Origin: Pyropia yezoensis
Lineage: Eukaryota; Rhodophyta; Bangiophyceae; Bangiales; Bangiaceae
DNA length: 64,000 bases
Direction: 5' to 3'
NCBI GenBank assembly: GCA_009829735.1
Contig: CM020618.1
Location: forward strand, 20,383,346 to 20,447,345
This document shows positions 29,301-39,654 of the stretch, in pieces (position 1 is the stretch's first letter; each line of letters begins with the position of its first letter). Below the pieces are notes generated by a model, which worked only from the letters and a program-made list of their open reading frames with translations, was not told the origin of the DNA and did no database searches. The translations under genes and the position numbers were made by a program.

Positions 29301-30013
29301 TGTTGGGGTGCCCCGTCAAGGTTGATGTCATCAAGAGACGGTTTGGGTTGCTCGGTCTCCGGGTCGGATGACCCCTTATCCTCCGTCGGGGCGGCGAGGA
29401 CGCACCCCTTTCGCAGGATGGCCGTGTCTGGCCCGAAGTTGCACACCTTAACCAGGAATGGTTCGTCAGGCTTGACGGTGGCCAGTCCGCGGGCGACTGC
29501 CATGGTCTTGTGTCGGCACAATCGTGCGTTTGGTTGGAGAGTAACCAGTCCCGGAGTGTCACAAGTGACCATGATCCATTCCTCGGTCTTGCCCTTGAGG
29601 CGTGTTTGCTTACAAGCACGGACCTTAGTCGACCCCCCGGTCCATTGAGGTTCCATAACATTGTTGTACTGGATGCCCAAGATGGGAGAGTGAGCCGTCG
29701 AACGATCGTTCGAGGATTGCAAAGCGATACGTTTGAGTCGGGGCCAGATTGACTCCACGTGCTTGTCCGTAAACTCGGTCCCGAGTATGCACTTGACCGA
29801 CAGGTAGGGGGTAACGTAAAAACATTCAAGGGCCTGAACCCCCCCGGTATCGATGAACAAGTGGATGGCTAGTAGAGCCTCGATCGTTTGCCCGTTGGCA
29901 TCAACAATGTGCGGTGCACTGGTTAACGTGTCGGCGTAATCGCGCCAATGTGGCGGTAGGACGTCCGGCCGGATAAGGCTGACGCCAGCTCCGGTGTCAA
30001 GGATGGGTCTCAT
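26399..30013 (-). CDS. Family B pol: protease, RT, RNase H, integrase, chromodomain (left copy)
   Basis: One open frame of 1204 codons. Protease DTGAGVSLI lies at residue 5-13. The reverse transcriptase (about 300-480) shows [19 protein letters not shown] and YLDDVIIFS. RNase H follows at LDVDASAYQLG. The integrase zinc finger has AHPGMNKMYF and CTTCAQNC; its DDE core has DILGPLP, LSDQGPQF and YHPQTNGQVERYNR. The chromodomain at the C terminus has FKVRWYDYTPKDDTWEP. Length and domain order are standard for a chromovirus. No internal break is visible. An identical frame sits at 34769-38383. Confidence 0.95.
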   Translation of the reverse strand: MRPILDTGAGVSLIRPDVLPPHWRDYADTLTSAPHIVDANGQTIEALLAIHLFIDTGGVQALECFYVTPYLSVKCILGTEFTDKHVESIWPRLKRIALQSSNDRSTAHSPILGIQYNNVMEPQWTGGSTKVRACKQTRLKGKTEEWIMVTCDTPGLVTLQPNARLCRHKTMAVARGLATVKPDEPFLVKVCNFGPDTAILRKGCVLAAPTEDKGSSDPETEQPKPSLDDINLDGAPQHLHAQIKSMLAKHGKIHATEHAIVTPPGVAPIRAQPYRTGAFKRAIIVDQINKMLKFKVIKPSHSDWARPVVIVPKKNGKARFCVDYRRLNSITKKDAYPLPRMEDCLDSLGDAKVFTSLDCTPGYWQVPLRQEDQEKTAFTTHYGIFDWTTMPFGLTNAPASFQRALDIILSGLKWQVCLVYLDDVIIFSANAKQHIHDVDKVLTRLREAGVTLNLEKCKWFSNEVEYLGHSITPGKLHVLYKNADALRQATFPKTKTQLKSFLGMCNVYRRFVVDFTKRARPLNALTKKDVPPDLPPPSTEETAAFEDLRDALVHPPISALPKAGRELTLDVDASAYQLGCTLLQADDDGKAQPLGYCSRALNTAELNYSTTERECLGIVWAVLKLRHFLEGQHFIIRSDHQSLSWIYSTADSSGRLMRWRMRLAEFDFELKYKPGASHHLPDFLSRADNSAMSDAINDDIPCLAVAQTAHGVQTDRYTGTTDPEPLDFYEVIDKQQSDGFGKSIIDSVANGGHKSFYLDDNNALRRKTAYGDQLVIPKSQQDVILKLQHMATTAAHPGMNKMYFTMRTKFYWPSMISDIHNTITNCTTCAQNCLALRKHTTPLTLFPASDPLTELSIDILGPLPASKSGNRFILVITDRFAKLTKCIALKTITAISVSSAVIEHWIACYGPPDKILSDQGPQFMSNFFIAVMKVLGVETVRTTAYHPQTNGQVERYNRTIATQLRHYVTEDPERWDELLPVLTMAYNSQPHRSTGLAPFELVIPRRIPNLSVRYLPPGTSVAQRGTLNDGSPLARKREFMARLRLQIPAVVNALAKTQQRYKRNFDAHIGDRNRKIKIGDYVYTTNHQRANKLQSKAVGPFIVVDADESTFVIDVDGIEKRINSDHATAAPRPDDCDESTPHPLLDGFDKPRPEPTIHDEYVIDKLMSHRRCGDSYEFKVRWYDYTPKDDTWEPVENLPRNLVI

Positions 30014-31754
30014 ACTGCGCGTATTCGCGAGCTCCGTGCCTATACAGGCAGCGATCTCTTAGTGTCGGTGAGCCTTGCTCAGTATCTTGGTGACCTTAGG
30101 TCTAGCTTGTCGGGCAGGCAAGGATGCGTCGGGGAGACTGCCCGTCGGTCCTCGACTTACTCGTTTTTTGAGTCGGCCTTGCCGTCGCCGGTGTCGACGC
30201 GTCCGACGTCGTCGTCCTCCGAGTCCGGCAGGACTTCGTTCTCGACGATCGCGTTGATCTGCTTGCGGACCGAGTCGTCGATGAGTGCCATCACTCGTGC
30301 CTGACGTCGTTCACGACGGGGCTTAGGGCATTGAGAGGCAAAGTGCCCGCGCTCGTTACAGTTGTAACAGATGTCGTTCGCTCGCGGGTTTGGGCGTGTC
30401 CGTGCGGACAGCCTTAACGGGGTCGAATGGTCGATCGACCGTGCGCGCTTGGGGCCCCGGGGTAGAGTTAACTTGACTAACCTTGATCATGGCAGGCCGG
30501 CTGGCCTTGATGGACTGCCGCAGGCGAGTGGCGCCCTCCCAAAATCCTCGGGCAGCTGCCACTGTGTCCGCCATTGGGCGATCGGGGAATTGACTGTCCA
30601 GGACGCGGACGTTTGGCTTGATAAGGCCTGAAAGACCGTTGATGAAGACGTCCTTTACGTCTTGAGCGGAGAAACAGGCCGCAGAGGCCGATCGCATGCC
30701 GCCTCCACGCGGGAGGCAAACGCGCGCGGGACCTCCGCGTCCACTTGAGTCATCCGTAATGATGTCGTGATAGGCTGTTGCCAGGCCGGCGTGAGTTGCG
30801 TACTTCTTGAGAAGCCAGCTGACTCCTTCACCATAAGTGGTGAGCTGGTAGTGCTTGCCACTAACAATCGTGTTGGCCGCGCTGGCGAATGCGCGCTTGG
30901 CGGCTCCCGCCAGCCGGAAGGCGATCAAGGGGATCGCCCGGCCGTGGGTCAGCCCTGCCGCGTCGCAAGCTCTGCGAAAGCTGGTGAGGAAGGTGAAGAC
31001 ACCCAGGGGGTCGCCACCGTTAAAGGTCTCTTGACATTGGAACGCGCCGTCAAGGCGCTTGTTCATCTTGCTAGCGTCCTTCACCATGGATGGTGTGTAC
31101 TTGGTGCTCCGTCGGAGCAGGAAGTAGGTCCGGTAATCCCGGAGTGACTTGAAGCGGCTGTTGCCGGGTCGAATGACCAACTTTCGGTCACCCAACTCCG
31201 TGAGTCCAGCGGCGGGCGCCGGTCGGCGCCGGTGACGACGCGCACGTCGACGGTGTGCGTTTGAGCTGCTCGTAACGGACTCACTGCTCTATGAGCTTGG
31301 GCTTGACGGCGGGGAAAGGGTCCCAACGACCGTCATCAGTTTCGTCCGAAGACGAGGAAGACGAGGACGACGAGTTGTCGGATGACATCCCGTCCTCAGC
31401 GGATGATGCGCCTCCCTCCCGTGCGTTCGAACGCTTAGTCGAGGCCTTGACCCTCAGGTCCTCGACTTGGCGCTCCAACACGCGGATCCGACGGTTCTTC
31501 ATCTGAAGATTGCCAATAGGCAGGCTGGCGTGGGAAGCCTTTGGAGCAGGTCCCCGGGCCATCTTGCCCACCGACTGTCGGTTCGACGTCGTCCGTTCAC
31601 GAAACGCCTCATTTGAGGTTGGCTTTCTCAGCTCCTCAAGAGTGGTCACCAGTTTGGTGTTGGACTTCTCCAACCCTTGTTGGCGGCCTCTTGGGCCTCA
31701 AGACGGGCATGAAGTGCCTCCACCACCGCCCTCAAGCTCTCCAACTTGGAGGTA
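30014..31754 (-). pseudogene. Family B gag region, left copy, ending at the gap
   Basis: The same gag as at 38527-40392, read up to the assembly gap. It shows the capsid-like part (MGDRKLVIRPGNSRF) and the Ser/Asp-rich coiled-coil head. It differs from the right copy by several one-base indels that cluster near the contig end, which looks more like sequence error than biology. Confidence 0.75.
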
Positions 31755-32254
31755 NNNNNNNNNNNNNNNNNNNNNNNNNNNNNNNNNNNNNNNNNNNNNN
31801 NNNNNNNNNNNNNNNNNNNNNNNNNNNNNNNNNNNNNNNNNNNNNNNNNNNNNNNNNNNNNNNNNNNNNNNNNNNNNNNNNNNNNNNNNNNNNNNNNNNN
31901 NNNNNNNNNNNNNNNNNNNNNNNNNNNNNNNNNNNNNNNNNNNNNNNNNNNNNNNNNNNNNNNNNNNNNNNNNNNNNNNNNNNNNNNNNNNNNNNNNNNN
32001 NNNNNNNNNNNNNNNNNNNNNNNNNNNNNNNNNNNNNNNNNNNNNNNNNNNNNNNNNNNNNNNNNNNNNNNNNNNNNNNNNNNNNNNNNNNNNNNNNNNN
32101 NNNNNNNNNNNNNNNNNNNNNNNNNNNNNNNNNNNNNNNNNNNNNNNNNNNNNNNNNNNNNNNNNNNNNNNNNNNNNNNNNNNNNNNNNNNNNNNNNNNN
32201 NNNNNNNNNNNNNNNNNNNNNNNNNNNNNNNNNNNNNNNNNNNNNNNNNNNNNN
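31755..32254. other. Assembly gap (500 N)
   Basis: Exactly 500 N, a placeholder scaffold gap of unknown true length. The flanks overlap in content: 23885-31754 and 32255-40120 are the same sequence. Confidence 0.98.
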
Positions 32255-33432
32255 AGGCCGAGCGGCCGGTGCGCGGGTTTTACCGTAGCCCGCAGGCGAC
32301 CTACATGGTCTATGGTGTCGGCTTCGTGGCGGATGCGCCGTTGTTGGAGGCGGCGCGTTCCAACCGCTAGTTGGCGCTGCAGCGCATCCGTGACGCGCGG
32401 TGGGTAGCGTTGGCCTAAGTTCCGGGACGTGTCCGTTGGCGGGGTGTTTCACGCAGGCGAGTCCGTCTCAGATGTGCACGGGGATGCCGACTTTGGCCGA
32501 CAAGGCCCGGAGCGGCAGGCGTCCGAGGTCTTGTCGTTGAGCAACGAGTTGTTGCGGTACGCGTCCACCGGTGCTCTGCACGTGTATCACCGGCGCCTTT
32601 ACGCCTGGGCACTGCGGTTCCGGGTTGGGAGCACCGAGACCTTCATGGTCGCTGCCAATAACTTTGGGCGGCTGCGTAGCTTATGGACGTGTGCGGTGTT
32701 CCTTGAACGCGACTTGGCCGATCGGCTGGACGTCCCGATCGCGGAGGATCCTGGCATGGAGGGGTACTTGACCATGCTGGCCGACAAGGCGTACCCCGGC
32801 AACCCTCCGCCTGACCTCGACTTTGGTCCGTCGTTGAGCGACCTCCCGCAGCCCTTCCGGGCGCCGACGACGTTCATTCGTTTCCGTCGGTCGAACGACC
32901 TCCGCGTCGATTGAGCGTCGGGCTTGCTGGCCCCTGCCTGGGCCTCGAGTCTGGTCCGTACGCGACCGTTCTTCGACTTGAAGTGTTGGCTTCCGTGTCG
33001 CCCGTCCTGGTGGACCGAGTATGGGCCATACATGGAGACGCCGGTGGCGCTGTCTTACGTTGCCACTCGGCTGACGGAGGCGGATAACGCGGCGTGGGGC
33101 ATCGTCTTCGACGAGTTCTTCTGCTTCCTGCTTGCCGCGTGGGTACACTGGTTGGTCCACGACGGACTGTTTTTCCGGTTGAGTGACCAAGTGGTCGGGT
33201 GGTTGGACGGCTCGAGCGTAAGCCACCTGGCTGACGGCCCGGCGGTGACGAGCGTCTGTTGACGTACCAGCGTATGCGGGAGGCGCACTCCGTCTTTCCT
33301 TGGACCACCGTGGTCGCGGACGTTCATCGTCGTGACTACCACACGAAGGCCGCCCTTGAGGTGTATGTCAAGCCTGACCCGTCGGCCAAGTATGGCTTTG
33401 CTCTTCGCCAGCCGTGCGGCTCGTTCGACTGA
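32255..33432 (+). pseudogene. Antisense gene of family B, main part (right copy)
   Basis: The duplicate of 23885-25062, lying at the start of the right-hand contig. See the left copy for content. The small differences from that copy lie close to the gap and are probably sequencing error. Confidence 0.5.
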
Positions 33433-33465
33433 AAGTACGATGCCACTTCGGCGGAGTCGCCCGGT

Positions 33466-34065
33466 GTGGGCTGTTCGGTCGACCGTGGAGGTCGTGATGC
33501 GGGTCATCGAGTGCGTGATCGCACTCGTTCGCCATCGCCGCCGGCGGTTGGTGGGTCACGTGACCGTGCTGCTGAGCCGTCGACGTGCCGCGGTGGCGAT
33601 GAGCCGATGTGGCCGTCCGACTTGGCTCGCGTGGGAGCGGTTGCCCTGTTGGGCGCGGAGCGCGTTGATGCCTTGGCTGGCCGTAGTGTGCCTCGCGGTG
33701 CGACGGCCGTTGCCTTGGCAGTTGCGTGGTCGCGCCAGACCGTCGAGATGGAGGACGTTATCCGTCGGGTTGGTGGTATGACCGAGTCTCAGGCGGTGGA
33801 GGAGCTTCTCCTGGCCATGTCCCGTATGGCGGACCCCTCTCAGATTCGAGACAGCGTGCTCGCTGAGCTGCGTCACGCTCCCGTGGTGGAGGCGCGGGGT
33901 GAGAGTCCTCGTCGCGTCGACGTCAGTGCCACTCTTGGCCGGCGCCGGCGGCCCGTGTCGTACGATGAGGAGGAGCCGGCTACTCCGGCGCCGGTTCGCC
34001 ACGTGCGTTCGCGCAGTCCGTCATACGACGAGGACGCGCGTGGTCGTTACCGTCGTGGCACTTGA
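33466..34065 (+). CDS. Antisense reading frame of family B, C-terminal part (right copy)
   Basis: The 199-codon frame identical to 25096-25695. Confidence 0.5.
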   Translation: MGCSVDRGGRDAGHRVRDRTRSPSPPAVGGSRDRAAEPSTCRGGDEPMWPSDLARVGAVALLGAERVDALAGRSVPRGATAVALAVAWSRQTVEMEDVIRRVGGMTESQAVEELLLAMSRMADPSQIRDSVLAELRHAPVVEARGESPRRVDVSATLGRRRRPVSYDEEEPATPAPVRHVRSRSPSYDEDARGRYRRGT

Positions 34066-34111
34066 GGGGTTTTTTGACGATGTGTCGAGTGTTGTGCCTA
34101 TTGGCGTCTTG

Positions 34112-34663
34112 TCAGTCTAGCTTCGTCTTGCCTTGCCGACTGGCGTGTTTGTTTCTTGTGCGTTTGCATTGAAAGTGGAAGGCAGTCTTTGCCCATTGTG
34201 TTGACACCGAGTCGTGGTGTGATGTCGGATTCAAGAGTATGTACTCGCACCAGAGCCGTTTGGCCTTTGTAAACCAGGCGGCGTGTTCTCTGCGGGGAGT
34301 GACCAAGAGTGTGTCCGTTGGATTAACTTGCAGGTCTGTGACCACTTGGTCGAGGGTGTGTACTAGGGGTATTCTCAGGCGTGTGCCTTTTGAGTGAGGT
34401 TGCTCAGTGGTGGTGACGCCTGTACCTGCGTGGCATACCAAGGGACCGTACCGCCCGGTGAGCTCCGGTAGCTCCCTGTGTTGGCCCCATATGGGGAAGG
34501 TAAAGTTACGACTTGCCGATGGCAATGTTGCCTTCATGTAGTAGACAGGGATTCTCTCCGTAATGGAGCGGTCTGCGTTGTCCCATTGGACAATAGCCTG
34601 TATCACCCCCCATGGGTCGACGTAGACCGCCATGATGGTGGGGTCCCATGACTTAGTAGTCAC
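34112..34663 (-). CDS. Extra sense ORF after family B pol (right copy)
   Basis: Identical to 25742-26293. Confidence 0.55.
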   Translation of the reverse strand: MTTKSWDPTIMAVYVDPWGVIQAIVQWDNADRSITERIPVYYMKATLPSASRNFTFPIWGQHRELPELTGRYGPLVCHAGTGVTTTEQPHSKGTRLRIPLVHTLDQVVTDLQVNPTDTLLVTPRREHAAWFTKAKRLWCEYILLNPTSHHDSVSTQWAKTAFHFQCKRTRNKHASRQGKTKLD

Positions 34664-34768
34664 AGTCTTGATGTCCGCAACACTTGTTGCGAGAGTTACT
34701 CGAGCCGATGTCTTTGTGGTTTTTCGCCACGTGTATCCTGGTATTTCGACCTTTTTGGAACGCAGGTG

Positions 34769-37700
34769 TCATATCACCAAGTTACGTGGCAAGTTTTCCA
34801 CCGGTTCCCAGGTGTCATCCTTAGGGGTATAATCATACCATCGGACTTTGAATTCGTAAGAATCCCCGCACCGTCGATGGGACATGAGCTTGTCGATGAC
34901 GTATTCGTCGTGGATGGTTGGCTCCGGCCGTGGTTTGTCAAACCCATCAAGAAGTGGATGTGGAGTGGACTCGTCACAGTCGTCCGGGCGCGGTGCCGCT
35001 GTGGCGTGGTCGCTGTTGATGCGCTTCTCGATGCCATCGACGTCGATGACGAACGTAGACTCGTCAGCGTCGACGACGATGAATGGCCCTACGGCCTTGC
35101 TCTGCAGCTTGTTGGCTCGTTGGTGGTTTGTCGTATAGACATAGTCGCCGATCTTAATCTTGCGATTGCGATCCCCAATGTGGGCGTCGAAGTTACGCTT
35201 GTAACGTTGCTGAGTTTTGGCGAGGGCATTGACGACGGCCGGGATCTGCAACCGCAGTCGGGCCATGAACTCGCGCTTTCTCGCGAGCGGCGAGCCGTCG
35301 TTGAGGGTTCCTCGTTGGGCTACCGACGTGCCGGGTGGCAGGTAACGGACCGATAGGTTCGGGATGCGTCGTGGAATGACAAGTTCGAAGGGTGCTAGTC
35401 CAGTGGACCGGTGTGGTTGGCTGTTGTAAGCCATCGTGAGGACGGGCAGCAGCTCGTCCCAGCGCTCGGGGTCCTCGGTCACGTAGTGACGTAGTTGCGT
35501 CGCAATGGTACGATTGTACCGCTCGACTTGACCGTTGGTCTGAGGATGGTACGCGGTGGTGCGTACCGTCTCCACTCCGAGTACCTTCATCACGGCAATG
35601 AAAAAGTTCGACATGAACTGGGGTCCTTGGTCGGACAAGATCTTGTCCGGTGGGCCATAGCAGGCTATCCAATGTTCAATAACAGCGGAGGAGACGGAGA
35701 TGGCTGTGATGGTCTTGAGTGCTATGCACTTAGTTAGCTTTGCAAAGCGGTCGGTAATGACCAAGATGAACCGGTTGCCGCTTTTGCTTGCCGGCAAGGG
35801 ACCGAGGATGTCAATTGACAACTCCGTCAGCGGATCCGACGCAGGGAACAAGGTCAGCGGCGTCGTGTGCTTACGCAACGCCAGGCAGTTCTGGGCACAA
35901 GTGGTGCAGTTGGTAATGGTGTTGTGGATATCCGATATCATGGATGGCCAGTAGAACTTTGTTCTCATTGTGAAGTACATCTTGTTCATGCCCGGGTGGG
36001 CGGCCGTGGTGGCCATGTGTTGGAGCTTCAAGATGACATCTTGTTGCGACTTGGGGATGACCAGTTGGTCTCCATACGCAGTCTTGCGACGTAGCGCGTT
36101 GTTGTCATCGAGGTAGAATGACTTGTGGCCTCCGTTTGCGACACTGTCGATGATCGACTTGCCGAAACCATCCGATTGTTGTTTGTCAATGACTTCGTAG
36201 AAGTCAAGGGGTTCGGGATCCGTTGTGCCCGTGTACCTGTCCGTTTGGACGCCGTGTGCTGTCTGGGCCACCGCTAGACATGGAATGTCATCGTTGATCG
36301 CGTCGCTCATCGCGCTGTTGTCCGCGCGAGAGAGGAAGTCTGGGAGGTGGTGACTGGCACCTGGCTTGTACTTTAGTTCGAAGTCGAACTCAGCGAGGCG
36401 CATACGCCATCTCATCAAGCGACCGCTAGAGTCAGCGGTGCTGTATATCCAGCTCAAGCTTTGATGGTCCGATCGGATGATGAAGTGTTGTCCTTCGAGA
36501 AAGTGCCTCAACTTGAGGACGGCCCACACTATGCCAAGGCATTCTCTCTCCGTTGTGGAGTAGTTGAGCTCTGCCGTGTTGAGGGCGCGGCTACAGTAGC
36601 CTAGTGGCTGTGCCTTGCCATCATCGTCCGCTTGGAGCAATGTGCAGCCGAGTTGGTAAGCACTTGCGTCGACGTCGAGCGTCAGCTCGCGACCTGCCTT
36701 AGGTAAGGCTGAGATTGGTGGGTGCACCAAGGCGTCGCGCAAGTCTTCAAAGGCTGCCGTCTCCTCTGTGGAGGGTGGTGGAAGGTCCGGTGGGACGTCC
36801 TTCTTTGTCAACGCGTTGAGCGGTCTTGCCCTCTTGGTAAAGTCTACGACGAATCGTCGATAGACGTTGCACATGCCGAGAAAACTTTTGAGTTGAGTCT
36901 TGGTCTTGGGGAACGTCGCTTGACGAAGGGCGTCGGCGTTCTTGTAAAGAACGTGGAGCTTACCTGGCGTTATGCTGTGGCCGAGGTACTCCACCTCGTT
37001 GGAAAACCACTTGCACTTCTCAAGATTGAGAGTCACGCCAGCCTCCCGTAGTCGGGTAAGGACCTTGTCCACATCATGGATGTGTTGTTTGGCGTTTGCC
37101 GAGAATATGATAACGTCGTCTAAATAGACGAGGCAGACCTGCCACTTGAGTCCGGAGAGGATAATATCCAGGGCACGTTGGAACGACGCCGGGGCATTGG
37201 TCAAGCCAAATGGCATAGTTGTCCAGTCGAAGATGCCATAGTGCGTGGTGAACGCCGTCTTTTCTTGGTCCTCTTGCCGCAATGGCACTTGCCAGTACCC
37301 AGGGGTACAGTCGAGAGATGTGAAGACCTTGGCGTCTCCAAGGGAGTCGAGGCAGTCCTCCATGCGCGGAAGGGGGTACGCGTCCTTCTTGGTGATGCTG
37401 TTGAGCCGTCGATAATCGACGCAGAATCGGGCCTTCCCATTTTTCTTGGGGACGATGACGACCGGCCTGGCCCAGTCACTGTGACTTGGTTTAATAACCT
37501 TGAACTTCAACATCTTGTTGATTTGATCGACAATGATCGCACGTTTGAACGCGCCGGTCCGGTAGGGCTGGGCCCTTATAGGGGCAACCCCAGGTGGAGT
37601 GACGATGGCGTGCTCTGTAGCGTGGATCTTGCCATGCTTGGCCAACATCGACTTGATTTGCGCATGCAAATGTTGGGGTGCCCCGTCAAGGTTGATGTCA

Positions 37701-38383
37701 TCAAGAGACGGTTTGGGTTGCTCGGTCTCCGGGTCGGATGACCCCTTATCCTCCGTCGGGGCGGCGAGGACGCACCCCTTTCGCAGGATGGCCGTGTCTG
37801 GCCCGAAGTTGCACACCTTAACCAGGAATGGTTCGTCAGGCTTGACGGTGGCCAGTCCGCGGGCGACTGCCATGGTCTTGTGTCGGCACAATCGTGCGTT
37901 TGGTTGGAGAGTAACCAGTCCCGGAGTGTCACAAGTGACCATGATCCATTCCTCGGTCTTGCCCTTGAGGCGTGTTTGCTTACAAGCACGGACCTTAGTC
38001 GACCCCCCGGTCCATTGAGGTTCCATAACATTGTTGTACTGGATGCCCAAGATGGGAGAGTGAGCCGTCGAACGATCGTTCGAGGATTGCAAAGCGATAC
38101 GTTTGAGTCGGGGCCAGATTGACTCCACGTGCTTGTCCGTAAACTCGGTCCCGAGTATGCACTTGACCGACAGGTAGGGGGTAACGTAAAAACATTCAAG
38201 GGCCTGAACCCCCCCGGTATCGATGAACAAGTGGATGGCTAGTAGAGCCTCGATCGTTTGCCCGTTGGCATCAACAATGTGCGGTGCACTGGTTAACGTG
38301 TCGGCGTAATCGCGCCAATGTGGCGGTAGGACGTCCGGCCGGATAAGGCTGACGCCAGCTCCGGTGTCAAGGATGGGTCTCAT
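34769..38383 (-). CDS. Family B pol (right copy)
   Basis: A 1204-codon frame identical to 26399-30013, with protease, RT, RNase H, integrase and chromodomain. In this copy the downstream gag is also complete. Confidence 0.95.
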   Translation of the reverse strand: MRPILDTGAGVSLIRPDVLPPHWRDYADTLTSAPHIVDANGQTIEALLAIHLFIDTGGVQALECFYVTPYLSVKCILGTEFTDKHVESIWPRLKRIALQSSNDRSTAHSPILGIQYNNVMEPQWTGGSTKVRACKQTRLKGKTEEWIMVTCDTPGLVTLQPNARLCRHKTMAVARGLATVKPDEPFLVKVCNFGPDTAILRKGCVLAAPTEDKGSSDPETEQPKPSLDDINLDGAPQHLHAQIKSMLAKHGKIHATEHAIVTPPGVAPIRAQPYRTGAFKRAIIVDQINKMLKFKVIKPSHSDWARPVVIVPKKNGKARFCVDYRRLNSITKKDAYPLPRMEDCLDSLGDAKVFTSLDCTPGYWQVPLRQEDQEKTAFTTHYGIFDWTTMPFGLTNAPASFQRALDIILSGLKWQVCLVYLDDVIIFSANAKQHIHDVDKVLTRLREAGVTLNLEKCKWFSNEVEYLGHSITPGKLHVLYKNADALRQATFPKTKTQLKSFLGMCNVYRRFVVDFTKRARPLNALTKKDVPPDLPPPSTEETAAFEDLRDALVHPPISALPKAGRELTLDVDASAYQLGCTLLQADDDGKAQPLGYCSRALNTAELNYSTTERECLGIVWAVLKLRHFLEGQHFIIRSDHQSLSWIYSTADSSGRLMRWRMRLAEFDFELKYKPGASHHLPDFLSRADNSAMSDAINDDIPCLAVAQTAHGVQTDRYTGTTDPEPLDFYEVIDKQQSDGFGKSIIDSVANGGHKSFYLDDNNALRRKTAYGDQLVIPKSQQDVILKLQHMATTAAHPGMNKMYFTMRTKFYWPSMISDIHNTITNCTTCAQNCLALRKHTTPLTLFPASDPLTELSIDILGPLPASKSGNRFILVITDRFAKLTKCIALKTITAISVSSAVIEHWIACYGPPDKILSDQGPQFMSNFFIAVMKVLGVETVRTTAYHPQTNGQVERYNRTIATQLRHYVTEDPERWDELLPVLTMAYNSQPHRSTGLAPFELVIPRRIPNLSVRYLPPGTSVAQRGTLNDGSPLARKREFMARLRLQIPAVVNALAKTQQRYKRNFDAHIGDRNRKIKIGDYVYTTNHQRANKLQSKAVGPFIVVDADESTFVIDVDGIEKRINSDHATAAPRPDDCDESTPHPLLDGFDKPRPEPTIHDEYVIDKLMSHRRCGDSYEFKVRWYDYTPKDDTWEPVENLPRNLVI

Positions 38384-38526
38384 ACTGCGCGTATTCGCGA
38401 GCTCCGTGCCTATACAGGCAGCGATCTCTTAGTGTCGGTGAGCCTTGCTCAGTATCTTGGTGACCTTAGGTCTAGCTTGTCGGGCAGGCAAGGATGCGTC
38501 GGGGAGACTGCCCGTCGGTCCTCGAC

Positions 38527-39561
38527 TTACTCGTTTTTTGAGTCGGCCTTGCCGTCGCCGGTGTCGACGCGTCCGACGTCGTCGTCCTCCGAGTCCGGCA
38601 GGACTTCGTTCTCGACGATCGCGTTGATCTGCTTGCGGACCGAGTCGTCGATGAGTGCCATCACTCGTGCCTGACGTCGTTCACGACGGGGCTTAGGGCA
38701 TTGAGAGGCAAAGTGCCCGCGCTCGTTACAGTTGTAACAGATGTCGTTCGCTCGCGGGTTTGGCGTGTCCGTGCGGACAGCCTTAACGGGGTCGAATGGT
38801 CGATCGACCGTGCGCGCTTGGGGCCCCGGGGTAGAGTTAACTTGACTAACCTTGATCATGGCAGGCCGGCTGGCCTTGATGGACTGCCGCAGGCGAGTGG
38901 CGCCCTCCCAAAATCCTCGGGCAGCTGCCACTGTGTCCGCCATTGGGCGATCGGGGAATTGACTGTCCAGGACGCGGACGTTTGGCTTGATAAGGCCTGA
39001 AAGACCGTTGATGAAGACGTCCTTTACGTCTTGAGCGGAGAACAGGCCGCAGAGGCGATCGCATGCCGCCTCCACGCGGGAGGCAAACGCGCGCGGGACC
39101 TCCGCGTCCACTTGAGTCATCGTAATGATGTCGTGATAGGCTGTTGCCAGGCCGGCGTGAGTTGCGTACTTCTTGAGAAGCCAGCTGACTCCTTCACCAT
39201 AAGTGGTGAGCTGGTAGTGCTTGCCACTAACAATCGTGTTGGCCGCGCTGGCGAATGCGCGCTTGGCGGCTCCCGCCAGCCGGAAGGCGATCAAGGGGAT
39301 CGCCCGGCCGTGGGTCAGCCCTGCCGCGTCGCAAGCTCTGCGAAAGCTGGTGAGGAAGGTGAAGACACCCAGGGGGTCGCCACCGTTAAAGGTCTCTTGA
39401 CATTGGAACGCGCCGTCAAGGCGCTTGTTCATCTTGCTAGCGTCCTTCACCATGGATGGTGTGTACTTGGTGCTCCGTCGGAGCAGGAAGTAGGTCCGGT
39501 AATCCCGGAGTGACTTGAAGCGGCTGTTGCCGGGTCGAATGACCAACTTTCGGTCACCCAA
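38527..39561 (-). CDS. Family B gag, capsid and zinc-knuckle part
   Basis: A 344-codon frame. The helical capsid-like part runs about residues 1-230. It is followed by the CCHC knuckle CYNCNERGHFASQC near 280, then a basic stretch and an acidic tail. The knuckle binds element RNA in relatives. pol starts 143 bases downstream. Confidence 0.88.
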   Translation of the reverse strand: MGDRKLVIRPGNSRFKSLRDYRTYFLLRRSTKYTPSMVKDASKMNKRLDGAFQCQETFNGGDPLGVFTFLTSFRRACDAAGLTHGRAIPLIAFRLAGAAKRAFASAANTIVSGKHYQLTTYGEGVSWLLKKYATHAGLATAYHDIITMTQVDAEVPRAFASRVEAACDRLCGLFSAQDVKDVFINGLSGLIKPNVRVLDSQFPDRPMADTVAAARGFWEGATRLRQSIKASRPAMIKVSQVNSTPGPQARTVDRPFDPVKAVRTDTPNPRANDICYNCNERGHFASQCPKPRRERRQARVMALIDDSVRKQINAIVENEVLPDSEDDDVGRVDTGDGKADSKNE

Positions 39562-39654
39562 CTCCGTGAGTCCAGCGGCGGGCGCCGGTCGGCGCCGGTG
39601 ACGACGCGCACGTCGACGGTGTGCGTTTGAGCTGCTCGTAACGGACTCACTGCT